Below are positions 42,333 through 54,400 of a stretch of 64,000 nucleotides of DNA, one piece after another. Position numbers and translations under genes: made by a program. The DNA is from Pseudoneurospora amorphoporcata. Lineage: Eukaryota > Ascomycota > Sordariomycetes > Sordariales > Sordariaceae. Each line of letters starts with the position of its first letter. The stretch's first letter is position 1. The notes under the pieces are model-generated. The model did no database searches. It was not told the DNA's origin and saw only the letters and a program-made list of their open reading frames with translations. Where the stretch lies: positions 1 through 64,000 of the forward strand of contig MU859200.1 of NCBI GenBank assembly GCA_033297205.1. Direction: 5' to 3'.

Positions 42333-43411
42333 GCGTGGTATTCCTTTTGCCTGTCTGGACCCTCATGGAAACTATGGGCGTTGGTATTGAGATAAGCTGT
42401 CAGGAGTTTCGGCCGAGTTCGAAGACGTTGGATTTAGCTATTGATTAAATTCACCATGAGAAAGAATGAGAGTATTCCAGACTGTGTTCTTACAGTCACG
42501 CCTACATCGCTCCATTTACAATTCCAATTACCAAAGTTTCTGCCCAAAGAAATTCTTGGCTTTGGTCAAAAGGAGGAAAATTCTCCGTCATATCCTCCCA
42601 TTACGGTGCGCACACATGGATAAAAGCACGTAACGGACGACCACCGTTAATTTCGAGCGTGATAATGAGGTAGGTGGAAGGATTTAAGCTCTGTGACAAG
42701 GTCTCTATTGGAGTAGCGGGTGGGTTGAATACCTTAATGGAAAATAAAAGGAGGGACTGAAAAAGGCCGGCCTATGATGCAGAAACGGGACGATGGTATT
42801 GTTATGTTCGGAATCCCAGTATACCAGTATCTAAGAGGTTGCATATACTGTTGATGGCCTGCAGCAAAATCGCTGTACAGCAACGCAACAGTAATGCACC
42901 CCAAAAAATGACAAGTTGTGAATGGGGCGCTGTAAATACAGGGCATGCGAGCTGGAAAACCAGTCTTCATCGCTTTCATACTGGTATAAACATGGGGTCT
43001 GGCGCAGTATGAAAACGAGGAAAGTAGTAAGATCTCCAACGATTTCTGGCCTTCTGATTGGTCAGATGCAGGCCATTGGGGGAGTTGGGGGAAGTGCAGC
43101 GACTTACAGATTTTTACTGGAAAACAGCCAAATGCAAAAAGCAACGGCAGTATGGTGTTGCTTACTGTTCTTACTGCCATATAAAATTTCTTAAGTTATC
43201 TTGTGGCCCAATGTGTCACAAGACAAGCCACTTCGGTGAGCACCACTCTTTCACCAACCAGAGAAGGCCAAAGAAAGAAAAAAAAACAATCATGACATTG
43301 CAGAACATGCACTTCAAAAGATTTGCTAGCATAAGAACCCTTTAATTCTCCTCTAAGCCTTTGCACACTGAATCTGATTTATCAGGGACAGAAAGAAAGC
43401 ACCAAGCCAAT
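42333..43411. other. Intergenic between convergent genes
   Basis: About 1.1 kb of 3' flanks. Short frames only. Confidence 0.5.
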
Positions 43412-44082
43412 CTACCGCCCTTCATAATGCTCCTTCAACCTCCCCAGATACCCCTCGACCTTTTCCCCCCTCGCATCCACCACCTCCTTACAATCTAACA
43501 ACACCCACATCACCCTCCCCGGCAGCGTTCCGTTCCCGGTCACATTTACCCACTTATGCGCCGTCGCTCTCTGCACGCTCACATCTCCCTGGCGCATGAT
43601 GCGCTTCTCGCCCGAGTCCAGAATCAACTCAAACACGCCCTCGACAATGATGCCGTAGTCGATGGTCATGGCGCGGTGGAGGGGGGACTCAACACCCGGG
43701 CCGAAGTCGATCATGCGGACTATGGAGCCCGATTTATAGTGGAAGGGGGGCTTTTCTCTTGCATCAGTACCACCAGTTCGTGGGTAAAAGGTGGGTAGAC
43801 GGGAACAATAGGGGTGGGGGGAAAACATACCTCCTTCTCCTTAGCCTTCTGGATATCAACATTGTTGTTGAGATCCACCGGCGTCTCTTGTGTAGAGTAG
43901 AGCAAGTTCGAGATGGCTTGGTTCTGGACCATGAAGCGGTGGTGGTCGCCGTGGTCGGAATGCAGGAAGACGGATTCGCCTTGCTCGTTGAGGCCGGTGA
44001 TGTGCCGGACAATTTGGCGGAGGCCGGGGGCGGGGAAGGATTCGACGTAGTAGCCGTTTGGGTTGTTATTGGGAGGTGCCAT
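43412..44082 (-). CDS. Cupin-domain protein A of the cluster, 196 aa
   Basis: Two exons (minus): 44082-43831 and 43750-43412. The acceptor is the AAAAG just before the run of C; closer AG sites give wrong frames. Single cupin fold: SIVRMIDFGPGVESPLHRAMTIDYGIIVEG is the first cupin box (His and Glu candidates), and GEKRIMRQGDVSVQRATAHKWVNV the second. Small cupins of this type accompany many fungal reducing-PKS clusters and may dehydrate, cyclise or isomerise the chain; none of that is shown here. It has a same-length sister at 46058, with an intron at the same place. The 5' UTR has a (TGA)n run near 44106-44126. Confidence 0.88.
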
Positions 44083-44381
44083 GGTGGATGTGTGTCGGGG
44101 GAGGTGATGATGATGATGATGATGAGTGGAAGTATTGAAGATGTGTGAATGAGGTTGAAAGTTCTGGGATATGTGATGTGGAATGAGTTAGGAGATACTG
44201 TTGTGGAGGGACATATGATGAGACCTTCTTATGAAGCTTTTGGGGACGTGTGATGATGGACCGAATGTTACCGCCGTAAACAGCATCACGTTTGCTCGCA
44301 TTCAAGCATCGAATCGCACAAATTGTAAAATATAAAGCATATACCCTTGATCAACCTCCCGGTTTCTCAGACCCCGGGCCA
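44083..44381. other. Short intergenic gap
   Basis: The 5' leader of cupin A and the 3' flank of the next SDR gene on the same strand. Confidence 0.5.
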
Positions 44382-45454
44382 TCAGACATGGGCAGCAAGT
44401 GTGGTACCCCCATCCAAAATCATGTTGCACCCGGTAGCATAGCTCGCTCTAGGACTAGACAGAAACATGACCGCATCGGCAACTTCCTCGGCCAGCGCAA
44501 TCCTTCCGAGGGGAACGGCTTTCTGGATCATCTCTCCGAGCTCGGGGATGTCATCCATGGCCTTGCGAATCATAGGGGTATCGACCCATGAAGGGCACAC
44601 GCTATTGACCCGGATTCCGTGTTTGGCGTTATCGAGTGCTATCGGAAGGTTCGTCAGCTTGTGATCTATCTATACCAACGCCGGAACGGACCCTTTCTGT
44701 TACCCTAAGCAGGGACGGCAATTTGTGTAACCCAACCCACATTACCCCATGAAGAGGCAAAGGAACTTACCAGCATTCTTGGTAACACCATTAACTGCAT
44801 GCTTGGCGGCCGTGTACTGGACCATACCCGGGGTAGCAACGAACCCCGAAGCTGACCCCAGGTTGACAATGCTACCGCGCGCGACACCCCGCGCGGGAAC
44901 GGCTTCGTCAACGGGAACGGGGTCTTGGGTCTTCATGATGGCGGAGAGAGCGCGGGTGACGAGTAAGGTGCCGGTTACGTTGACCTTGAACATCTTTTCG
45001 AACTCGGAGACGCTGGCTTCGGCGATCTCGTTGGCTAATTGGACTCCGACCTGTTACCAAGGAGGGGTGTCAGTGTGGGCTGCTGATTGGGGGTTCATGG
45101 GTGGTAGGGCTTACACCAGCGCTGTTCGCTGCGTAGTCGATCCGACCGAGGATCCGATGTGTATGTGCGATGGCTTCATGAACGGATTCTTCCTTTGTGA
45201 CATCAATGGCAACAGGTTCTGCCAGAAAATTTGGATGGGTAGCGAGAGATTTGCACTCTGCTGCCACCGCTGCGGCAGCTTCGAGGGTAAGGTCTGCCAC
45301 GACGATGCCCCGAACACCATATCGGGCAAAGGCCAACGCGCATGCCTGGCCAATACCGCTTGCTGCAAAAAAGATTAGTAGGTTAGCAAAAGCGGTTGTG
45401 AGGAGAACAGATGGCATTACCTCCGATAACGAATGCCGAACCAGTGAGATCCAT
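44382..45454 (-). CDS. Short-chain dehydrogenase/reductase, 272 aa
   Basis: Four exons (minus): 45454-45421, 45362-45115, 45050-44771 and 44638-44382, all in frame. Classical SDR: after splicing the cofactor loop is VIGGASGIGQACALAFA, then VADLT (Asp that often favours NAD), NSAG, Ser in NLGSASGFVATPG, YTAAKHAV (catalytic Tyr and Lys), RVNSVCPSWVDTPM and a C-terminal DGG motif (ILDGGTTLAAHV). Such enzymes interconvert alcohols and ketones; in this cluster it probably acts as a dehydrogenase on a tailored intermediate. It lies on the strand of cupin A and is divergent from cupin B. It is one of the candidates for the 'predicted dehydrogenase' studied in the Sordaria/Neurospora fruiting-body cluster; the match is unverified. 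Confidence 0.9.
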
Positions 45455-46020
45455 GTCTTCGGTTTGTAGCGATGTCTAGCTAGCAACAAAACCGAGTGTC
45501 ATGCGCGCCGAAGGATTAGCCATTTTATGCATCGGAGGGACGACATTTGCTGAAGGTTACCGAACACCAGTTCGTCTACTAACCTGCTGTCTGTCCGTCT
45601 CTTTTTTTGCGTTTCGAGATCTCAGCAATCCTTTCGACGAGGGTGTGAGATTGACGGTAGGATTTGATGCAGGTCAAATTTCCGTGTAAGACGGAGATGG
45701 GGCAATACCCGCCGGCGTTGCATCCCCGGGGGTAACCCCAAGTTCGACAGAGTAAGTGTTGGTACACCTCGCAGGAAAGACTTTTCCCGTGGAAATGGCG
45801 TGGGTCATTCCGTGTCCGTGAACGAAATCCGAGCTTGATGTTGGAGTAGTTATTGGGCGGTATTTGGCCGTCATGGGTATCGGGAACCGGCCGGTTGACC
45901 TGATGAGAAGAGACATACATAGTATGACGGCCTTGACGATATAACATCAGAGTTTGACTCCATCCTTTCTCATCATCATCAACTTCAAGCATCAACTTTC
46001 TCGGTTCTGTCCATCAACAA

Positions 46021-46057
<37 letters not shown>
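45455..46057. promoter_or_regulatory. Divergent promoter, SDR / cupin B
   Basis: 603 bp. Contains a perfect 12-bp palindrome AACCGGCCGGTT (45885-45896), of the CGG/CCG kind bound by Zn2Cys6 factors, and a (TC)15 run just before the cupin B start. Confidence 0.5.
46025..46054. repeat. (TC)15 run in 5' leader of cupin B
   Basis: A perfect CT tract that ends 3 bases before the ATG at 46058. Confidence 0.92.
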
Positions 46058-46705
46058 ATGTCGACCTCGGGCCCCATCACCGAATTCCCCGCCCCCGGCC
46101 TTCGGGATCCCTTTCGCTATATCACGGGTCATGACGCCGAGGGAAACGCAGTTTTTGTCCAAACTGACAACGGCGACCACCGTGCCGTGATGCTCGGCGG
46201 TGCCGCTGCGCAAAACATCCTCTACAGCGCTGGCTCCAACCCCATCGAGCTCACCGGCAACGTCGATCTCGAGTTCGCCAAGAACAGGGTTTGTTTATAC
46301 ACTCTTTCACCCTCATTGGAAACACGATCTAATATAATGTGACAGCCCTCCCTCCACATTCCGAATGGGGTTTGTGTCAGAATGATCGACTTCGCGCCCG
46401 GCTGCAAATCCAACATGCACCGGGCCCTCTGCATGGGCATCGGCACCGTGTGTGAAGGCGAGGTCGAGCTCACGCTCGGCAGCGGCGAGAAGCGCATCCT
46501 GAGGCCCGGTGATGTCTCGATCAACCGCGGCGCGTTGCACCAGTGGCGCAACACGTCGGAAGACAAGCCGGCGAGGATGTTGTACACGCTGCTGGATATC
46601 AACCCGCTGATTATCAATGGCAAGCAGCTGGACTTTGATATGGGGTATTTGATGAAAGAGTATGCCGAGTATGACGAGGGCACCGGAGACAAGAAGGATG
46701 AGTAG
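46058..46705 (+). CDS. Cupin-domain protein B of the cluster, 196 aa
   Basis: Two exons: 46058-46288 and 46346-46705. The 57-nt intron has a GTTTGT donor and a GACAG acceptor. Its length, intron site and sequence parallel cupin A: both open with FPAPGLR, then a GxxxxG-VFxxxDxGDHR block, and after the intron VRMIDFAPGCKSNMHRALCMG and GEKRILRPGDVSINRGALHQWRN. The cupin fold has metal-ligand candidates in NMHRA and LHQW; cupin B has Cys at two places where A has other residues (APGCK, LCMG). The role is presumably a tailoring step. B ends with an acidic tail (YAEYDEGTGDKKDE). A local duplication of one ancestral gene is likely. Confidence 0.9.
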
Positions 46706-48493
46706 ACTGGTTTGTGGAGATGGGATAGGGCGGGGTGTTTGAGTTGGCGGAGTGGTTACGCTAGATGCATCATAAACAATACTGCAAACTTCCAATATGA
46801 GGACGGCATATACCGTTCGCCCGTTTGGCACGCTTAACGTCGCTATCCGTCAAATCATGTACTGTAGCTAGCGTTCATGCTTGCTTCTGAGAGCTTGTTA
46901 TCATAATCAACGATCCGGTCGCGGTGATATCAACCGTAAGGTCGTAAACCCGCTCGGCGGTCCGAGGGCTGTGTAAGACGGGGGAAATGGTGGGTGCTGA
47001 TGCTACCTCTCTCCGGCGCGAGGGACTTTGGCGATACCACTACATAAGGACCGTTCACTCACTGAATGAAACGGACCTTTCTTCAGCGGATAATGACATA
47101 TGCTTGACCGTCTTCCTACAGCGTACGAGGCAAAGCACGCACAAGTTCCCTTCGATTTGGATCACTTGCTCAGTGGGGTATGATGTATTGTCCCTTTGAA
47201 GGACTGTGCTTGTGATGGGCCCTTGTAGGGCTGAGGGTATCTTTGCACTAGGCTCGGGCTTGGATAATATGTGATACAATTCAGTTTTCATGTGCTTTGT
47301 TCCATCTGAAGGGGTAAAAGTTGGTGGATATGACGAGAATGGCAGATATCCTCCGAAACGGAAAGGATATCTTCTGTCAACCTGGTGTAGCGAGATTAGG
47401 GAACGGTGGCCTGTGGCCTGTGCAAGTAATACGATGAAACTGAGACTTTATCTCCGATCTCGAAATTGCAAGGCCAATGAAACCCACGGGATGCGGCTCC
47501 CGTTACACACTAGAGTCTACCGGCCCAGGTGCCGAGGGGAACAGCCGCTTGCTATGTTCTATAAGGAATGCAGCCCGTGTTTGTGTAAATATCGCAAAGG
47601 AAAGCTGGGGATGAACAATGGCACATATGGGGGAAGTAGGTAGTAGGGCTGCGATTCTTTACTGAGGGCTTTACTTAGAGCGATTGCGACCCCCGAATTC
47701 AGACCTGGGTTTCGAGTGTAACAGGAGACTTGCTCTAAATGCCACTTGACTTGAGCCTAGACACCGCTCTTCTGCCCAGTCCGTATGATTGTGGCTTTAA
47801 GCTTACCGAAACACGTTCCGTACAGCATTCCGGGGACATCTGGTAAGCATGCACAGATCTTCAGCAAGATAGTCAAATGCACCAACCGCAAGGGACAACT
47901 CCATATTCATCCCCACTGACACCTTGCGGCTCCCTCACGGCGTGGGGGAAGTGGAGGCGGATGTACTCCCAACAGGGGAAGAAGGAAGTAAACAATGTAG
48001 CAGGAGACGGGTTTCGGTGTTTTCGTTACCGCGCGGTAAGATGATGCCCGTACTCCATGCTACTCCATATACCGCGATGAACCTGGTAGCTTCGTCCACG
48101 TCGGGATAGCATAGCTCTAACCGCTTTGTCAGGAACTTGTGCAAGTTGTTTGTCCTGTGAATGCCGTCGGCGTGCTCATTCAGGAAGATAACCAAAGAAA
48201 GAGGCCATCATGGATGGAACTTGTGTAGACCGCAGTCCTCCGTACGCGAGTAAGCCGGCGATGGTGATAATGATGCTCACGATGATTGTCTTTGACCTCG
48301 TTGGGGGAACAAACGATGTATAAGAAAGATCACCATCGTCTCGATCAAAGCACAACTTACCAATCCAGATCAGCGCCAACATTATCATCACATCAACAAC
48401 ACACTCGTGCTTCCTCCTCAAAGCATTCAGACTCCCATCTCTTTCACAATCCGTTGACAGCAGGACACATCTCCACCTAGCAAATCATTCAAG
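46706..48493. other. Intergenic, PKS promoter region
   Basis: About 1.8 kb upstream of the PKS gene. Several open frames of 60-117 codons, none domain-like. No transcription factor gene is hidden here as far as can be seen. Confidence 0.5.
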
Positions 48494-51400
48494 ATGGCCC
48501 CTCACAGCACCGTCGACTCCGACTACTCGTCCGGGTCCTACACCCCGACCAGTGCCGATGGCTTCGCCGGCCTCAACGGACTCAACGGTGGGCGCACCGT
48601 CGATCCTCAAGAGCCCATCGCTATCATTGGAATGGGTAAGTCAGGCCAATAGCCACACTCGTGACAGCTCATTTTCCCTAACCGAATCTCACTAACACTT
48701 CCTAGGATGTCGTCTGCCCGGTGGAAGCCACTCCAGCTCCAAGCTCTGGGAGCTCCTCAAGGCCGGGCGCACCGCCCAGAGCCGCTTCCCACCGTCGCGC
48801 TTCAACATCGACGGCTTCTACCACCCCAACTCGGACCGGCCCGGCTCGCTCAACATGGAGGGCGGCTACTTCATCGAGGACGACATCCGCGGCTTCGAGA
48901 ACTCCTTCTTCGGCATCAACAACCTCGAGGCCACGTACATGGATCCCCAGCAGCGCAAGCTGCTCGAGGTCGTCTTCGAGACGTTTGAGAACGCCGGCTT
49001 TACGCTGGACCAGGTCTCCGACGCCAACATCGGTTGCTATGTCGGTAACTTCGTGACCGATTTCATCACCATGCAGCTCAAGGATTCCGAGTACACCCAC
49101 AGATACTCGGCGACTGGTCTGGGTACCACCATCCTGGCTAACAGAATCAGCCATGTGTTCAACATGAAGGGTCCCAGCTTCGTCATCGACACTGCTTGCT
49201 CTTCCTCGCTTTACTGCTTGCATGCAGCTGTTACCGCCTTGCTCGCAGGAGAATGCGACTCAGCCATCGTGGCTGGTGCCAACCTTATCCAGTCTCCTGA
49301 GCAGCAGCTCGCCACCATGAAGGCTGGTGTCCTGTCTAAGACCTCCACCTGCCACACTTTCGACTCGTCTGCCGATGGTTATGGTAGAGCTGATGGTATC
49401 GGCGCCATCCTCGTCAAGAGGCTCAGCGATGCCATCCGCGACGGAGACCCGATCCGCTCCGTCATCCGCGGTACTGCCATCAACTCGAACGGAAAGACGA
49501 ACGGAATCACCCTCCCCAGCGCTGATGGCCAGGAGGCCGTCATCCGCAAGGCCTACGCTCAAGCCGGCCTTGGCTTCAACGAGACCGACTACATCGAGTG
49601 CCACGGTACGGGAACAGCTGTGGGTGACCCGATCGAAGTTGAGGCCGTTTCCCGTGTCTTCAAGAAGCCTCAAGGTGCTCCCCTCCTGATCGGCTCCGTC
49701 AAGAGCAACCTCGGTCACTCCGAGGCCGCTTCCGGTCTTTCCAGCATCATCAAGGTGGCCATGGCCCTCGAGAAGGGCGAGATCCCTCCCACATATGGCG
49801 TCAAGAACATCAACCCCAAGATCAAGACCGATGAATGGAACGTCCAGATCGTCACCGAGACGACCCCTTGGCCGAAGAACCTTCCTCACAACGCCACCAG
49901 GCTCTTCCGTCGTGCTGGTGTCAACTCCTTCGGATATGGCGGTGCCAACGCCCACGCCATTCTTGAGGCTCCCCAGATGCACGTCCCTGTTGGGTACAAC
50001 CGCGGCTCCCTGCCGGCTTCTCTCACCCGCGCGACTCTGTTCCTCCCCTTCTCCGGTTCCAACACCGTTGCTCTCGAGCGCAGAGTCACTGACATTGCTG
50101 CTGCGGTTGACTTTGACAATGTCAACATCGCCGACTTGGCCTACACTCTCGGTGTCAAGCGCACCCACCTCAGCACTCGTGGATTCATCCTCAGCGGCCC
50201 AGACACCCTCAAGCATGACCTCAAGCCCGAGAACCTCCGCGTTGCTAGCCAAGGCAAGACCTATTCCAAGCTTCCCTTGGCTTTTGTCTTCACCGGCCAG
50301 GGTGCTCAGTGGCCTGAGATGGGCAAGGAGTTGATGAAGGAGTTCCCCAGCTTCCGTCGTACCATCCAGAGACTCGATGCTGCCTTGCAGATGCTGCCGC
50401 ATGCTCCCACCTGGACCCTTCAGGGAGCCATCCTTGAGCCGGCCAAGACCAGCATGATCAACCATGCCTCGCGCTCTCAGCCTGTCTGCACTGCTGTCCA
50501 GGTTGCCCTGGTCCAGCTGCTCGCTTCTTGGGCCATCAAGCCCGAGAGTGTCATCGGCCACTCCTCCGGAGAAATTGCCGCTGCCTACACTGCCGGCTAT
50601 CTCACCCCTGAGCAGTCCATCATCATCGCCTACTACCGTGGCCACTGCGTCACCAAGAGCACCATGGTCGGTGCCATGATGGCTGCCGGTCTCGGCGCTG
50701 AGGATGCCAACAGGAAGATCAGCGAGCTTGGCCTCGATGGCAAGATCCGAGTTGCATGTGTTAATTCCCCCGAGAGCGTCACCATTTCCGGTGACACCGA
50801 GGGCATCGAGACCCTCCGTGCCCAGTTCGACCAGGCCGGCACCTTCGCCAGAGTCCTCAAGACCGATGGCAAGGCCTACCACTCCCACCACATGGCTGTC
50901 ATCGGCCAGGAGTACGAGGACCTCCTCACCGAGGCTCTCGACGGCGATGACTTCCCCACCACCAGCAATGGCGTCCGCTTCATTTCCTCCGTCACCGACG
51001 CCGTCGTCAACCACTCCGTTGGCCCCGCGTACTGGCGCGCCAACCTTGAGTCCCCCGTCCTCTTCGCCAACGTCGTCGAGCGTCTCATCAAGAACACCGC
51101 CTCCCACCTCGTCGAGCTCGGCCCTCACTCCGCCCTCGAGCTTCCTATCAAGCAGACCCGCACCAAGCTCAACATCAGCGAGACCAAGGTACACTACGGC
51201 TCGGCCCTCTCGCGCGGCAAGAATTCCATCACCACCATCCTCAACCTGGTCGGTGATCTCTTCCTGCACGGCCACGACGTCTCCTTCAGGGGCGTCAACT
51301 ACATCGACTCGGCCTTTAACAGCCCCAAGGCGCGCAAGAACGTGCGCACCCAGGAGAAGATGCTGCTAGACCTGCCCAACTACACCTGGGACTACAGCGG

Positions 51401-54400
51401 CACCGTCTTCAACGAGTCGCGCATCAGCGTCGAGTGGCGCAACCGCAAGTATCCCCGCCACGACCTGCTGGGCTCGCAAGTCCATGGAGGGAACGGCATC
51501 TCGAGCAACTGGCGCAATGTCGTCAAGGCCAAGGACATCCCCTGGATGGAAGGCCACAAGCTCGACACCACCACCGTCTTCCCGGCCGCTGGCTATCTCG
51601 CCATGGCCGTCGAGGCGATGTGCCAAGTCGCCGACGTGACCAAGGAGCAAGAGCCCGCTCTCAGCCTGCGCAACATCAACATCACCAAGGCCCTGACTCT
51701 CGGCAGCGAGGAAACAGACGCCGGCGTCGAGCTATTCACCACGCTTTACCCGGCCCAGCTCTCCGGCAGCGCCGCCACCGACGCAGGCTGGTTCCAATTC
51801 AACATCAGCTCCTACACCAACGACACAGCCACCACGCACGCCAACGGTCTCGTCAAGATCGACGCCGCCCCCGTTCCGCTGGAGGTCAGCCTGCCCATTG
51901 TCCCGTCGACCATGGAGCCACAAGCACCCCGCACCTGGTACGGCAAGTTCGCCAAGGGCGGACTCAACTTCCAGGGCCAGTTCCAGTCTCTTACCGAGAT
52001 CCAGAACCCCCGCAAGAAGGAGAACGCGCACACGCTGGCTAAGACGGAACTCCGCCAGGGCGGTGGCGGCGGTCCTTCGACTGAGTCGGAGTATCTCATT
52101 CACCCGATCACGATCGATGCCCTCTTCCAGGCTGGTATCATTGCTAGCACCTCTGGTGTTGTCCGTGAGCTGCGCGCTAAGGTCCCGGTGCACATTGAGG
52201 AGATGCACCTCCGCGCTCCGGTTGGCGGGCAAAAGGAGCTCAAGGTCAATGCTACCTCTGAGACGGTTGGCTTTGGCACTATCCGCGTTGATGGTGAGCT
52301 GTTTGATGATGAGGGACGTGTCTTCCTCCAGATCAACCGCTGCAGACAGGTCGCTTATCAGAGCGGTATCCAGCAGGAGGCTGGCGATGAGCGTCACCCT
52401 ATGCTTCGTGTTGTTTGGAAGCCGGATGTTACGAGGCTTGGAGCCGATGACGCCGAGGAGTTCTCGCAGTACATTGAGCAGTATACTGCCAACTCTGAGA
52501 GCAAGGCTGATGATGCTACTGTTCGCTTGGGAGCTGCTCTGGACTTGCTTATCCACAAGCACCCCAGACTTCGCATCTTGAACCTCGATGTCAACTTGAA
52601 CGAGTTCTTGGTTGACACCCTCCGTCTCGAGACCGACTTCAAGAAGTGCAAGACTTTGGTCAGCGGCTCCTACTCCGAGGATGGCACCCTCACATTCGAG
52701 GACCTTACCACCGAGAGCAAGAACTCCACCGCCGCTCAAGTATTTGACGTCGTCATCCTCGGTTCCAAGACCCAGGACCTCGAGGCCGTCAAGGAGCTTG
52801 TCGACGAGGACGGCTCCATCCTTCTCAACGGTTCCCCCGCCGACGCCGACAAGCTCCAAACCCTCGGCTTCACCACCCTCCAAGCCCCCTCCGGCACCAC
52901 CCTCGCCCAGACTCCCCAGGAGATCACCGCCAAGCAGACCACGACGCTCTCCAAGCAGGTCCTCATCGTCGAGCGCAACGCCGACCACGTCCTCAACAGC
53001 GCCATCGCCGCCCAAGCCAAGAAGATCACCGGCCTCGACGCCCAGCGTATCCCACTCGAGAGCGTCACGGCCGACATCATCGCCGCGCACACCCGCGTCA
53101 TCTCCACCATCGAGCTCGAGGACCCAGTTCTCTCTCGCGTAACCGAGGATGAGATGAAGCACATCAAGACTTTGACCGACAACTGCACCAACCTCGTCTG
53201 GGTCACCGGCGGCCGTCTCTTCCAGGCTGCTTCGCCTGAGCACGCCGTTGTCTACGGTCTCTCGCGTGCGTTGATGCTCGAGCAGCCTTCGCTCCGCTTC
53301 TTTGTGGTGGACGTTGACCATGAGAGCACCCCTGTCCAGAGAACCGCTAAGCACGTCGTTGAGGTCCTCCAGCAGGCTCTTATCGAGGCCGATCCCGACT
53401 ATGAGTTCATCCAGAATGCTGGTCTGCTCCATGTCAGCAGGTTTGTGCCTGAGGAGAGCCTCAACAGGGTGTTCCGTGAGAAGCAGGGTGCCGAGAAGCT
53501 TGCTTTGCCGCTTAAGGATGCTAGACCTTTCCGTCTCGGCACTGACATGGTCGGCCAGATCGACTCTATCTTCTTCCGCCGTGAGGAGGCCAGGGATGTT
53601 CAGCTCGCTGATGGCCATGTCGAGGTCTCTGCGAAGGCTGTGGGCTTGAACACAAAGGATCTCCAGGCGATCAACGGTGACGGTGATAACATCAGCGGAT
53701 CCTTCTGCACTTCGCAGTATACCGCTGTTGTTAGCAAGGTTGGCGCTGGCATTGAGAACCTGGGTGTTGGTGATCGTGTTGTCGTCATGGAGCCCAGTTA
53801 CTTCGCTACCACCGAGAGTGTCCCAGCCTGGGCTTGCCAGAAGTTGGCCGACAACGAGGACTTGACCACCCTGTCTAGCGTTCCCCTTCAGCTCAGCACC
53901 GCCATCTACGCTGTCAACAACCGCGCTCACGTCCAAGCCGGCGAGTCGGTCCTCGTCATCACCGGAAGCGATATCGCCGCTGACCAGGCCGCCATTCGCG
54001 TCGCTCAGCTCGCTAACGCCGACGTGTTCGCCGTCGGCGACAACACCAACCTGTCTGCGGATCGCGTCTTCGCCAAGGATGACAAGGCCCTCGTCGCCAA
54101 GCTGCTCAAGGCCACCGAGGGCCGTGGCGTCGATGTCGTCATCAACTTCACCAACGAGGCTGCTCCTATCTCCAGCATTGGCAGCATCTTCGCTGACTGC
54201 GGACGTCTTGTGCATGTCGGCAAGTCCGGCTTTGCCGAGACCATTGCTACTGACTCGACCCTCTTCCGCAAGAGCGTCACGGTCACGACCTTTGACATTG
54301 CCAACATCCTGTCTCTCAAGACTGCTGCTGGCCAGAAGATCCGCTCCCAGCTGTTGGCTGATAGCGTCGCGCTCTACCGCCAGGGCGAGCTCAACCTTGC

